NCBI RefSeq assembly: GCF_024495425.1 | Contig: NZ_JANHJR010000002.1 | Location: 1 to 64,000, forward strand | DNA length: 64,000 bases | Reading direction: 5' to 3' | DNA from: Haloarchaeobius litoreus | Lineage (GTDB): Archaea; Halobacteriota; Halobacteria; Halobacteriales; Natrialbaceae | Shown: piece by piece, positions 33,635-41,843 of the stretch | How the letters are laid out: the number at the start of each line of letters is the position of its first letter | How positions within the stretch are numbered: the stretch's first letter is position 1 | Notes under the pieces: generated by a model | What the model was told of the DNA's origin: nothing | The model's input: the letters and a program-made list of their open reading frames with translations, nothing else | Database searches by the model: none | Made by a program: the position numbers and the translations under genes

Positions 33635-34707
33635 AACTGCTCGACCTCACCCTGCGCGAGGGCGAACAGCGCCCGGGCGTCGAGTACACCGTCGACCAGA
33701 AGGTCGACGCGGTCCGCGAACTCGACGCGCTCGGCGTCGACTACGTGCAGATCGGCTTCCCCGTCGCCGACGACCGGACGAAGCGGGTCTGCGAGCGCGT
33801 CGACCTCGACGCGAAGACGACGGGCATCGCCCGCGCCGTCCCGGGCGACGTCGACGCCGCCATCGACGCGGGCGTCGACGCCGTCAACCTGTTCGCCCCG
33901 ACGAGCGACCGCCAGCTCGAACACGTTCTCGGGAAGTCCCGCGAGGAGCTCCTCGACACCGTCGTCTCGGTCGCCGACCGCGCCCGTGACCACGGCGTCG
34001 AGGTCCACTTCGACGCGATGGACGGCTTCCGGACCGACCCCGGGGACCTCGACGCGCTGTTCGACGCCGTCGACGCAGAACTGTACACCCTCGCCGACAC
34101 CGTCGGGGGCCGGACCCCGGCCGGGGTGGTCGACCACCTCGACGCGATGACGACCGACCCCGGGGCCCTCGGCGTGCACTTCCACGACGACCTCGGCGTC
34201 GCCACCGCGAACACGCTCGCGGCTGCCCGTCTCGGGGTCGCCCGCGCCGACGTCTCCGTCGCCGGCCTCGGCGAGCGCGCCGGAAACGCGGTGCTGGAGG
34301 AGGTCGTCGCCGCGGCCGTCGTCGGCGACGAGCCGTTCACCCTCGCCGTGGACGAGCGCCGGCTGCTCCCGACCGCACGAGCCGTCCTCGACGCGCTCGA
34401 CGAGGACGTCGGGCCCGAGAAGGCGCTGCTCGGCGACGAGGTGTTCTCACACGAATCGGGCCTCCACACCGCCGCGATGCTCGACGACCCGGCGACGTTC
34501 GAGCCGTTCGACCCGGCCCGATTCGGCGGCCAGCGACGCCTCCTGTTCGGGAGCGCGACCGGAACGGGGGCGGCTCGGCGGCTGCTCGAACGCGCTGGTC
34601 GGGAACCGACCGAGGAGCGCGTCGCGGCGTTGCTCGACCGGCTCGACGACGTGGCGGAGGAGCTGTCGCTGGAGGAGGCGGTGGCGCTGGCCGGCGAGGT
34701 GGCGTGA
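33631..34707 (+). CDS. Homocitrate/isopropylmalate-synthase-like DRE-TIM metallo-enzyme
   Basis: A 358-residue DRE-TIM protein. LLDLTLREGEQRPG (about 3-16) is the catalytic arginine and metal-binding strand in the REGEQ form seen in homocitrate synthases, VHFHDDLGVATANTL (about 173-187) supplies the two metal-ligand histidine/aspartate residues of this superfamily, and FSHESGLHTAAML resembles the substrate-lid HxSGxH segment of the synthases. It lacks the C-terminal LeuA regulatory domain. By family it should either condense acetyl-CoA with a 2-oxo acid or cleave the reverse. Coupling to a CoA-transferase suggests a catabolic lyase working on a CoA ester, which is inference. Not a typical HMG-CoA lyase. 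Confidence 0.8.
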   Translation: MKLLDLTLREGEQRPGVEYTVDQKVDAVRELDALGVDYVQIGFPVADDRTKRVCERVDLDAKTTGIARAVPGDVDAAIDAGVDAVNLFAPTSDRQLEHVLGKSREELLDTVVSVADRARDHGVEVHFDAMDGFRTDPGDLDALFDAVDAELYTLADTVGGRTPAGVVDHLDAMTTDPGALGVHFHDDLGVATANTLAAARLGVARADVSVAGLGERAGNAVLEEVVAAAVVGDEPFTLAVDERRLLPTARAVLDALDEDVGPEKALLGDEVFSHESGLHTAAMLDDPATFEPFDPARFGGQRRLLFGSATGTGAARRLLERAGREPTEERVAALLDRLDDVAEELSLEEAVALAGEVA

Positions 34708-34818
34708 CCGGTTCGACCCGTTCGCCGTTCTCGTGGGCGGAACCCCTGCCCGGTGTCCCGCAACCTGCGCAGCTCGTCCTGCCGTGACACGAGTGCTGGG
34801 TCGGGGAGAGACGAACCA

Positions 34819-35151
34819 CTACCCGCCGGTCGGTCCCTCGGTCGGTTCCTGCGCCGCGATGACGACCGTCGCGACCAGGAGTATCCCCACGACCGGGAAG
34901 ATGACCATCCAGAGGACGGCCTGCCAGAGGCCGAGCAGGAGGAGGCCACACGCCCCGACAGCCGTTGGCAGGATGCGTCGAGAGACCACGCCAGCCGCCC
35001 CGAGGACTGCCAGCCCACCGAGTATCGCGAAGAACGCCAGCCGCGTCACCGTGTATCCGGGTTGCCCGAGAGAGCACGCCAACACACCGAGGAACCCGAG
35101 GATGGTCACGACGGTCAGCCCCTGCACGATGTACACGCGCCTGGCCGTCAT
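34819..35151 (-). CDS. Small four-helix membrane protein
   Basis: A 110-residue protein with four hydrophobic segments (QGLTVVTILGFLGVLA, TRLAFFAILGGLAVLGAAGV, ILPTAVGACGLLLLGLW and VIFPVVGILLVATVVI) and short loops; the C-terminus is acidic/Pro-rich. No family recognised. It is convergent with the DRE-TIM gene. The start at ATG 35151 gives a short basic N-terminus before the first helix. Confidence 0.65.
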   Translation of the reverse strand: MTARRVYIVQGLTVVTILGFLGVLACSLGQPGYTVTRLAFFAILGGLAVLGAAGVVSRRILPTAVGACGLLLLGLWQAVLWMVIFPVVGILLVATVVIAAQEPTEGPTGG

Positions 35152-35406
35152 ACACCCCCTGATACAGCTCGAACGCCGATGAACCACGCCACGGCAGGAC
35201 CGTGACACGAGGGGGTCTGGATAACGGCTGCAGTCGACGACCGGTCGATCACCGGCTCCTCGCACGACCCTCGGCAGGAGTGCCCTCGTCGGGTGTGACG
35301 TCGGAAACAGCGTGTGGTCCTCGTGGGGACGGCCGACACCACGTCGGGTGGCTCTCCCGGCGGTCCCGACCGACCGTCCAGTCCTCCGACGTGGGCTGAG
35401 CGGCGC

Positions 35407-36651
35407 CTACAGCAGGAACGCGAACACCGGGTAGGAGGCGGTGACGGCCAGCGAGGGCGTCAGGACCCACATCGTCACGATACGCTTGGCCGCCGATGCG
35501 TCGAAGAGACTTCGCTCGTCGAGATCGGCCGGCCCCTCCGAGCCGACCTCCGGGACGTCCGGTAGCTCCTCCGGCGTCTCAGGCGGTTCCTCGTGTCTGG
35601 CGATATCACCGATCGTCGGACTCGCAGGCGCCGCTTCGACGCGCGAGGTGACCAACGCGCCCGTCGCGACCTCCAGCTCCGGGCCTTCGGGCGTCGGCGT
35701 CGCCAGCTCGGCGAGTGTCGCCGCCCGACTGGCGCGCCCCCAGCCGAGCCCGATGATCGCGGACGTCGTGCTGACCGCGAGGCTCGCGGGAATCCCGAGG
35801 TACGACAGGATGGTGATGACCGTCCCTCCGACGACGGAGACGATCAGTGACGCGAGGATGGGGAGCTCCGTGATCTCGTCTCCGACCGTCTCCAGGGTGC
35901 GACGGGCGATGGTGAAGCTGCCCAACCCGAAGGCCCCCACGGCGAGCAGCACCCCCTGGTCGACGGTCAGGGCCCCGCCTTCCCCGACGAGCGGGGCCAC
36001 GGCGTTCGCGGCGTTCGACGCCCCGGCGGAGAACGCCATGTAGCAGCCGATGACGACCACCGAGAGCGACCCGACGATGTCCTGTGCCGACGCGTTCGGG
36101 TTCACGTACGGGCGTGGAATCGTCCCCGAGCGGTCGAGCTGGATGAAGTGGAGGTCGAACTTCGTGAACGCGACGTAGCGGTCGAGATACGGGTAGAGGT
36201 AGCGCCCGACGACGAGCCCGATGGCCAGACTGATCAGCGGGGCGACGATCCAGGCGGAGATGATGACGAACATCAGTGCCTGATTGAGCGTCCCCGTCGC
36301 GAGGCCCAGTCCCACGATGGCGCCGACTGCCGTCATGGAGGTCGAGGCTGGAACGCCGTAGAGATTCGATATCAGTAGCGACAGCCCGGTGAAGAAGAGG
36401 ACGGTGACGCCGGCGACCGGCGTGAACTGCGCTGCCGGGACGATACTACTGCTCATCGTGGCGATGACGTTTCGACCGACGGTCCAGGCTCCGAGGAAGC
36501 CGAAGCCCACGAACAGGGCCGCCGCGGTCGCCTTCCGAACGAGGCGTGACCCGACCGTCGGACCGAACGCCACGCCGGTCGACGACCCGCCGATGTTGAA
36601 CCCGACGAATACGGCCACGAGGATACCTGCGACGCCTAGCAGTGACACCAT
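35407..36651 (-). CDS. PiT family inorganic phosphate transporter
   Basis: A 414-residue transporter with the PiT signature in both halves: GFNIGGSSTGVAFGPTVGSR near the N-terminus and FSAGASNAANAVAPLVG in the second half. Transport of phosphate (or metal-phosphate) with Na+ or H+ is expected. A hydrophilic insert of about 75 residues (about 310-385) is acidic and Pro-rich, longer than in bacterial PitA. No phoU-like gene adjoins. In the upstream gap (36652-36875) I see no gene I would support. Confidence 0.9.
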   Translation of the reverse strand: MVSLLGVAGILVAVFVGFNIGGSSTGVAFGPTVGSRLVRKATAAALFVGFGFLGAWTVGRNVIATMSSSIVPAAQFTPVAGVTVLFFTGLSLLISNLYGVPASTSMTAVGAIVGLGLATGTLNQALMFVIISAWIVAPLISLAIGLVVGRYLYPYLDRYVAFTKFDLHFIQLDRSGTIPRPYVNPNASAQDIVGSLSVVVIGCYMAFSAGASNAANAVAPLVGEGGALTVDQGVLLAVGAFGLGSFTIARRTLETVGDEITELPILASLIVSVVGGTVITILSYLGIPASLAVSTTSAIIGLGWGRASRAATLAELATPTPEGPELEVATGALVTSRVEAAPASPTIGDIARHEEPPETPEELPDVPEVGSEGPADLDERSLFDASAAKRIVTMWVLTPSLAVTASYPVFAFLL

Positions 36652-36875
36652 CTTGTTGTACCTACCCCTCTCTCACTGTTGTCGGAAAGGTGTATCCGAG
36701 TTGGTCGAACTGGAGCGCGGCCAGCCACCGGACTGTGTGTCGTGCACATTCGGCCGGTCACTGAGCCCCCCGCCTCGAATTCGATGGACGCACGCCCTGC
36801 CTCCAGCGGGCCGTCCCCGATGGTATCCACGGAGCTGGGCTCCGGTGTGGGGGCACGCCCGTCGACGGCGAACGG

Positions 36876-37655
36876 TCAGTCCGGCCGGCACCTCGCGACC
36901 ACCCTGAGCCGGCGGTAGTCCGCGGTCCACGTTCCGTCTTCGAACAGCTCGTTGCGCAACCGGTCCTCGACGTCCGAAATCACGGCCTCGCGCTCGTCCG
37001 CCGGAATCGGCCCCAGCAGCCCGTCGCCGAACATGCCCAGCCAGCCCGCCAGCCCGTCCTCGCCGTCGTCGAGCTCGGTCGGCCGGTCGAACAGCGTCGC
37101 GTAGCGCACCTCGAAGCCGTGGGCCTCCAGCCGGGTGGCGTACTCGCCGACGCTCGGGAAGTACCACGGGTTCTCGACGTCGTACCCGCGCGCCGCTGCC
37201 TCGGCCTCGACCGCGCCGACGATGGCCGCGACGTTGCCCGTCCCGCCGAGTTCGGCGACGAACCGGCCGCCGGGCCGGAGCGCGTCGGCGACCGATTCGA
37301 GCACCGCGTCCTGCTCGTGGATCCAGTGCAGCGCCGCGTTCGAGAACACCGCGTCGAACGGCTCGCGGAAGGCGAACCGGCGTGCGTCACCACGGACGAA
37401 CCGCAGGTCGGGGTACGTTCGCGCGGCCTCGGCGACCATCTCGCGGTCGGCGTCGAGGCCGACCACGTCCGCGCCCGACTCGGCGATGCTTGCGGTCAGG
37501 TGGCCGGTGCCGCAGCCGAGGTCGAGGATTCGCTCGCCCGGTCCGGGTTCGAGCAGGTCGACGACGCCCTCGCCGTACTCGAAGACGAACGCGTGCCCGC
37601 CGTCGTAGTCGTCGGCCGACCACTCGTTCCCGTCGTCGGCTCGGTGGGGGTTCAT
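36876..37655 (-). CDS. Class I SAM-dependent methyltransferase
   Basis: A 259-residue protein. Motif I is ILDLGCGTGHLTASIAESG (about 43-61), motif II VVGLDADREMV, motif III FDAVFSNAALHWI and LRPGGRFVAELGG. This is the trans-aconitate-methyltransferase/UbiE-like group. Small-molecule substrate unknown. It is a single gene with convergent-free neighbours; the start at ATG 37655 fits. Confidence 0.88.
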   Translation of the reverse strand: MNPHRADDGNEWSADDYDGGHAFVFEYGEGVVDLLEPGPGERILDLGCGTGHLTASIAESGADVVGLDADREMVAEAARTYPDLRFVRGDARRFAFREPFDAVFSNAALHWIHEQDAVLESVADALRPGGRFVAELGGTGNVAAIVGAVEAEAAARGYDVENPWYFPSVGEYATRLEAHGFEVRYATLFDRPTELDDGEDGLAGWLGMFGDGLLGPIPADEREAVISDVEDRLRNELFEDGTWTADYRRLRVVARCRPD

Positions 37656-37689
37656 ACGTCGGACTGGGAGCCAGGGCAGTTAGCTGTGC

Positions 37690-38196
37690 TCACTCCGACA
37701 GAAACACCTCGATGTCCCGCGATGGCGCACGAAACCCGGCTTCGTCTATCCAGCGCTTCAGGTACGTGTCCGCTGTCTCGTGGTCGAGCCGGTCGTTCTC
37801 GACGAACCGGACCAGGAGGCCGATGGACCCGGTCACTGCGACCCCGCGGCGTTTTGCCGTGGTGCGGGCGTCACCGTCGTCGGTGACTGCGGTTCCGTCG
37901 GCCGTTTCGGCGACGGCCAGCACCTGAGCTTCTCCTGGGTCCAGCGTCTTCAGCAGCTCCGTTTCCACCGTCTCTGCCGAAGACGATGGTGTGAGTACCG
38001 GAATCCCGTCTTCGAGGACGTCCACGGCGTCGTCGAGGTACGGATGCGTCTCGACACCGTCTTCCAGTTCGGTCCGTACTGCGTCGACCGTCGCTACCCG
38101 GGGAAGATCACACAGGAGTTCGACGTTGGACACCTGCGCGAAGTTCGAGAGGACCGTCGTGTCGAGGACCGTCGGATTCTCCGGCGTACCGCTCAT
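37690..38196 (-). CDS. PIN-domain toxin (VapC-like/DUF3368-like)
   Basis: A 168-residue PIN-fold protein: VLDTTVLSNFAQV (first catalytic Asp), VRTELEDG (acidic residue after the second strand), LDPGEAQVLAVAE (third acidic site) and AVTDDGDARTTAKR (fourth, TDDxDAR). This arrangement with GEAxVLxxA is that of DUF3368/VapC-type ribonucleases that cleave tRNA or other RNA. It overlaps the upstream UPF0175 gene by 4 bases, and the pair makes a toxin-antitoxin module. Confidence 0.85.
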   Translation of the reverse strand: MSGTPENPTVLDTTVLSNFAQVSNVELLCDLPRVATVDAVRTELEDGVETHPYLDDAVDVLEDGIPVLTPSSSAETVETELLKTLDPGEAQVLAVAETADGTAVTDDGDARTTAKRRGVAVTGSIGLLVRFVENDRLDHETADTYLKRWIDEAGFRAPSRDIEVFLSE

Positions 38197-38519
38197 TCGA
38201 GGTTTCGTGCCGTGTCGATCTCGTCGCGGGCAGCCTCCATGTCCTCGACCCCGAACCGTAGCTCGACGCCCTCCTCGCGCAGGATGTCGCGCATCTCGAA
38301 CCGGTTCACACCGGCGAGTCGCGCGGCCGTCCCGAGCGTTATCTCCCCGTCCTCGTACAGCGAGACGGCGGCCGCAATCCGGGCGTTCTGGTGCTCCTCG
38401 AAGTACTCGCGGAGGACGTGCCGGATCGCGTCGCTCTTGTTCTCGAAGATACCGGCGCTGATGGCACCGTTCATGAGGTCGGTGAGGTCGTCCGGAATCG
38501 TGGCGGTCGTTCGAGACAT
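38193..38519 (-). CDS. UPF0175 family antitoxin
   Basis: A 108-residue protein. Residues about 1-45 look like a ribbon-helix-helix unit (TTATIPDDLTDLMNGAISAG, SDAIRHVLREYFEEH), and ISLYEDGEITLGTAARLAGV-like sequence (about 55-80) is the UPF0175 core, a small HTH-like region. UPF0175 proteins are the usual partners of DUF3368 PIN toxins. The stop overlaps the toxin's start (ATGA). Start at ATG 38519; upstream codons to 38591 are unlikely to be used. Confidence 0.85.
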   Translation of the reverse strand: MSRTTATIPDDLTDLMNGAISAGIFENKSDAIRHVLREYFEEHQNARIAAAVSLYEDGEITLGTAARLAGVNRFEMRDILREEGVELRFGVEDMEAARDEIDTARNLE

Positions 38520-38645
38520 CGCTCCAGTCGCGGATTGGTTTTCATACAATATATGAATTACGCCGCCCCGTGTGCTGGGGACGACAGCCATCCCACCACC
38601 CCGTTAACGTCACCGTTTATACTCGACCACGTGGTGCGTGGTGCC

Positions 38646-39491
38646 ATGACCCGAACAGACGCCTTCGTCACCGTCGACGGCACCGAGGTCCACTACACCG
38701 ACTGGGGCGAAACCGACGCCCCACTCGTCGTCTGCGTCCACGGGCTCTCGCGCAACGGCCGGGACTTCGACCCGCTCGCACGCCGACTCGTGGGCGAGGG
38801 CTACCGCGTCGTCTGCCCCGATATGCCGGGCCGTGGGCTGAGCGAGTGGGCCGACGACCCGGCATCCGAGTACTCGTGGGCGGGGCTGCTCGGAACCCTG
38901 CGCGAGTTCTGCGACACGTTCGAGCGCGAGGAGATCCGCTACGTCGGCACCTCGATGGGCGGCCTGCTCGGGATGTTGCTCTCCGAAGACGACGAGGCCG
39001 TCTCCATCTCGCACTTCGTCTGCAACGACATCGGCCCGGTGTTCGTCCACGCCGAGGACGGCATCGACCGCATCGTCGACTACCTCACCGACCCGCCGGC
39101 GTTCGACACCTACACCGAACTCGAGGACTGGTACCGGGAGACCTACGGGACGATGAACGCCCAGACCGACGCCGAGTGGCGGCGCTTCACCCTCACGAGC
39201 GCGCGACGGCGCGACGACGGGCAGGTCACCCGTGCCTACGACGAGCGCATCGTCGAGGCGCTGCTCCACAGCAACCTCCCACCGGAGGAGGCGTGGGGAA
39301 TCTGGGAGTCGCTCGACCTGCCGACGTTCGTCATCTGGGGCCACGAGTCCGACGTGCTCACCGAGCCGACCGTCGAGGAGATGCTGGAGCGGCGGCCCGA
39401 CATCGAGCTCCTCGAACTCGACTGCGGGCACCCGCCAGGGCTGAACGTCGACGAGCAGCTCGACCCGGTCGTCGACTTCCTGACGGAGTGA
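38646..39491 (+). CDS. Alpha/beta hydrolase
   Basis: A 281-residue alpha/beta-hydrolase. VVCVHGLSRNGRDFDPLA (about 25-42) is the oxyanion-hole region, YVGTSMGGLLGMLL (about 101-114) contains the nucleophile Ser in GxSxG, and CGHPPGLN (about 262) the catalytic His; the acid is probably Asp in HESDVLTEP. Substrate unknown, likely an ester or lactone. The ATG at 38646 is preceded by a short promoter-like TTTATAC at about 38615. Confidence 0.88.
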   Translation: MTRTDAFVTVDGTEVHYTDWGETDAPLVVCVHGLSRNGRDFDPLARRLVGEGYRVVCPDMPGRGLSEWADDPASEYSWAGLLGTLREFCDTFEREEIRYVGTSMGGLLGMLLSEDDEAVSISHFVCNDIGPVFVHAEDGIDRIVDYLTDPPAFDTYTELEDWYRETYGTMNAQTDAEWRRFTLTSARRRDDGQVTRAYDERIVEALLHSNLPPEEAWGIWESLDLPTFVIWGHESDVLTEPTVEEMLERRPDIELLELDCGHPPGLNVDEQLDPVVDFLTE

Positions 39492-39535
39492 CCGGCAGCG
39501 CTGGATTCATCCGTCAGTGCCGAGAAGGCCCGACG

Positions 39536-40714
39536 ATGCCCTCCTCTTCACGTCGCCGGTTCCTCGCTTCCCTCGGTGCCGCGAGCGCCGCCCTCTCCGG
39601 CTGTCTCTCCGGTGGTCGATCCCCGCCCTCCGGCGACCTCGGCCGGGTCGACGGCTCGTGGTCGATGGTCGGCCGGGGCCCGGGTCACAGCCGCCGAGTC
39701 GCCGACGGCCCGACCGACCCGGAGACGGTCTGGCTGTCGGATATCGAGGGTGCCCGAGCTACCGGGACGCCGGCCGTCGTCGACGAACGACTGTACCTCC
39801 CGGTCGACGCGGTCTCCGATCACAGCCGCTACCGCCATCGGCTCCACACACTGTCCGTGGCGACCGGCGAGGAGCAGTGGCAGGTCCCCCTCCGCTCGAA
39901 TCTGAACGGGCCGCCCGCGGTGCGCGGCGACCACGTCGTGGTGACCGCCCGTCGGTCGCCCCACCGCGGTCGTATCGTCTGCTTCGAGGGTCGATACGGC
40001 GGCGAGCACTGGCTCCTCGACGTCGATGCCAGACTCACGGCCCCGCCGACGATCGATGGGGCCCTCGCCTACGTCCCCGACTGGGCCGGTCGGGTCCACG
40101 CCCTGTCGGTGTTCGACGGCTCCGTCCGGTGGTCACGACGGGTGGGCGACGACGACCACGGCCCGACGTTCGCGGAGCCGGTCGCCGTCGGCGACGGGGC
40201 GCTCTACGTCGGGTCCCGCTCGGGGACGACCGGCGTGACGGCGCTCGACGCCGACACCGGCGAGGAACTGTGGCACAGGTCGACTCCCGCCGTCGTCGCC
40301 GGGCCGGTGGTCCACGGGGACCGCGTCGTCGTCCGGACCCGCCGACTCGTGGTGTCGTTCGACGCCGACGGCACGCGTCGGTGGTCGGTCTCGGTCCCCG
40401 ACTCCGGCGTCGGCCCCGTCGCCGCCACCGAGCAGCACGTGTACGTCCCGGGTCGCGGGCGGGTCGACGCGATCGACCGGGCCGGGGAGACGGCCTGGAC
40501 GTACGAACCGTCCGACGCCTGGGTCGGTCGGCCGACGGTCGTCGGCGACAGCGTCGTCGTCCGCGGCCGGGACTCGCTCGTCGGGCTCTCGCGTGCGACC
40601 GGCGACGAACGGTGGACGCGCTCCCCCGACGGGACCGGTCGTACGGTCGTCACGCCGAACGCGATGTTCCTCTCGGGCTACAGGGGACGGGTGCTCGCAC
40701 TCGGCGACGGGTAG
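39536..40714 (+). CDS. PQQ-like beta-propeller lipoprotein
   Basis: A 392-residue exported protein. SRRRFLASLGAASAALSGC is a Tat lipoprotein signal (lipobox Cys about residue 23). The rest is a repetitive beta-propeller (GTPAVVDERLYLPV, APPTIDGALAYVPDW, AEPVAVGDGALYVGS, and so on, about seven blades) of the PQQ/quinoprotein-like group. In haloarchaea such proteins usually lack PQQ and serve as extracellular scaffolds or binding proteins. A typical Trp-docking motif (AxDxxTGxxxW) occurs as LDADTGEELWHR. No enzymatic partner is adjacent. Confidence 0.85.
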   Translation: MPSSSRRRFLASLGAASAALSGCLSGGRSPPSGDLGRVDGSWSMVGRGPGHSRRVADGPTDPETVWLSDIEGARATGTPAVVDERLYLPVDAVSDHSRYRHRLHTLSVATGEEQWQVPLRSNLNGPPAVRGDHVVVTARRSPHRGRIVCFEGRYGGEHWLLDVDARLTAPPTIDGALAYVPDWAGRVHALSVFDGSVRWSRRVGDDDHGPTFAEPVAVGDGALYVGSRSGTTGVTALDADTGEELWHRSTPAVVAGPVVHGDRVVVRTRRLVVSFDADGTRRWSVSVPDSGVGPVAATEQHVYVPGRGRVDAIDRAGETAWTYEPSDAWVGRPTVVGDSVVVRGRDSLVGLSRATGDERWTRSPDGTGRTVVTPNAMFLSGYRGRVLALGDG

Positions 40715-40804
40715 TCCGCCCCGTCCCCCGGCCCAGTCGTCGCGTTCCTGGCGGCACGAACACAAGACGTTTACCGGTCGGTTCAGCACTCTGTGCCACG
40801 ATTC

Positions 40805-41821
40805 ATGCCCTGCTCCCGCCGTTCCCTCCTCCAGCGTGCCGGCACCGTCGCCGGGCTCGCAGCGACCGTCGGTGCCGGCTGCCTGAGCTTCGGCTCCGCC
40901 AGCGGCTACCGGCTCGTTCCACAGGACGTGGACGGGACGCTCGCAGACGAGTTCCTCGTCGACGACCCCGTCGCGGTCCGTGCCGAGACCCGCATCGACT
41001 ACGACACCGGGACGAAGGAGAACTGGCTCGCCGAGCTGTTCGAGACCGGCAGCGTCACCGCGGTCCAGTGGCCGCTGGTCCGCCCCGACGACTGGGGGGC
41101 TGAGACGCGCCCCCGTCCCACGTTCCTCCGGCACGACGATGCGTACCACGAGGTGACGACCGACCGGACGCGGCAGGTCGAGCGCGAGCGCTGGCTGTTC
41201 GCCGTCCAGCGCGCCGATGAGGAGCCGCCCGACTCCGCGACCGTCGCGGGCGAACCGTTCGGCCTCTCTGACCGCGACCGCGAGATACTGCAGGCGGCAC
41301 TCGACGCCGTCTACGCCGACAACGACGGCTTCCTCGGCGAGCCAGACGTCGACGGCCTCCAGCCGGTCCAGTACCACCGTGACGTGGACCCCGGGACGAG
41401 CGAACTCGTCCCCGAGCCGCCGTTCGACTACGTCGACTACGCCGGCGACACCTACCGCGTCGTGGTCGAACAGCGGACCGTGACGGTCCCCGAGCGGACG
41501 TTCGCCGTCGAGCAGGTCGCGTCGTCGCGGGACGCGCTCGACTCGTACGCCGACGAGACCGTGCCGGACGCCCGGTTCGACCGCGACGCGCTCTCGGAGG
41601 CCGCCCGCGACGTGCTCGACGCGGCGGTGGAGAGCGACCCCGGCAGCCGCTACCACGAGGAGCCGCCGCTCTCGGACGGGCTCGCGACGGTCCTCGACCG
41701 GCTCGGCATCGGCGACGACCTGCGGCCGTACGACGAGTACGACGAGCGCGCCGTGTTCCGCAACGCCGTCGCCTCCTACGACGACGACTGGTACCTGTTC
41801 GACCTGCACGTCCTGGCGTAG
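40805..41821 (+). CDS. Predicted Tat lipoprotein, unknown function
   Basis: A 338-residue protein with a Tat signal SRRSLLQRAGTVAGLAATVG and a lipobox-like GAGC (about residue 25). The mature part is acidic, with a conserved-looking segment DFYRVVVEQRTVTVPER-like region at about 220 and several Tyr-rich motifs (RYHEEPPLSDGLATVLDRLG). No enzyme motif or family recognised. A TATA-like GTTTACC at about 40770 precedes it. Start at ATG 40805; an upstream ATG at 40793 adds four residues. Confidence 0.72.
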   Translation: MPCSRRSLLQRAGTVAGLAATVGAGCLSFGSASGYRLVPQDVDGTLADEFLVDDPVAVRAETRIDYDTGTKENWLAELFETGSVTAVQWPLVRPDDWGAETRPRPTFLRHDDAYHEVTTDRTRQVERERWLFAVQRADEEPPDSATVAGEPFGLSDRDREILQAALDAVYADNDGFLGEPDVDGLQPVQYHRDVDPGTSELVPEPPFDYVDYAGDTYRVVVEQRTVTVPERTFAVEQVASSRDALDSYADETVPDARFDRDALSEAARDVLDAAVESDPGSRYHEEPPLSDGLATVLDRLGIGDDLRPYDEYDERAVFRNAVASYDDDWYLFDLHVLA

Positions 41822-41843
41822 GCCGTCGACGTGGCGTCCCCGG

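Noticed and set aside
36636-36830. A 64-codon minus-strand frame upstream of the PiT transporter
   Set aside because: No domain, no ribosome-binding or TATA context and it ends in a Cys/His tail in non-coding DNA; a PhoU-like role could not be supported.
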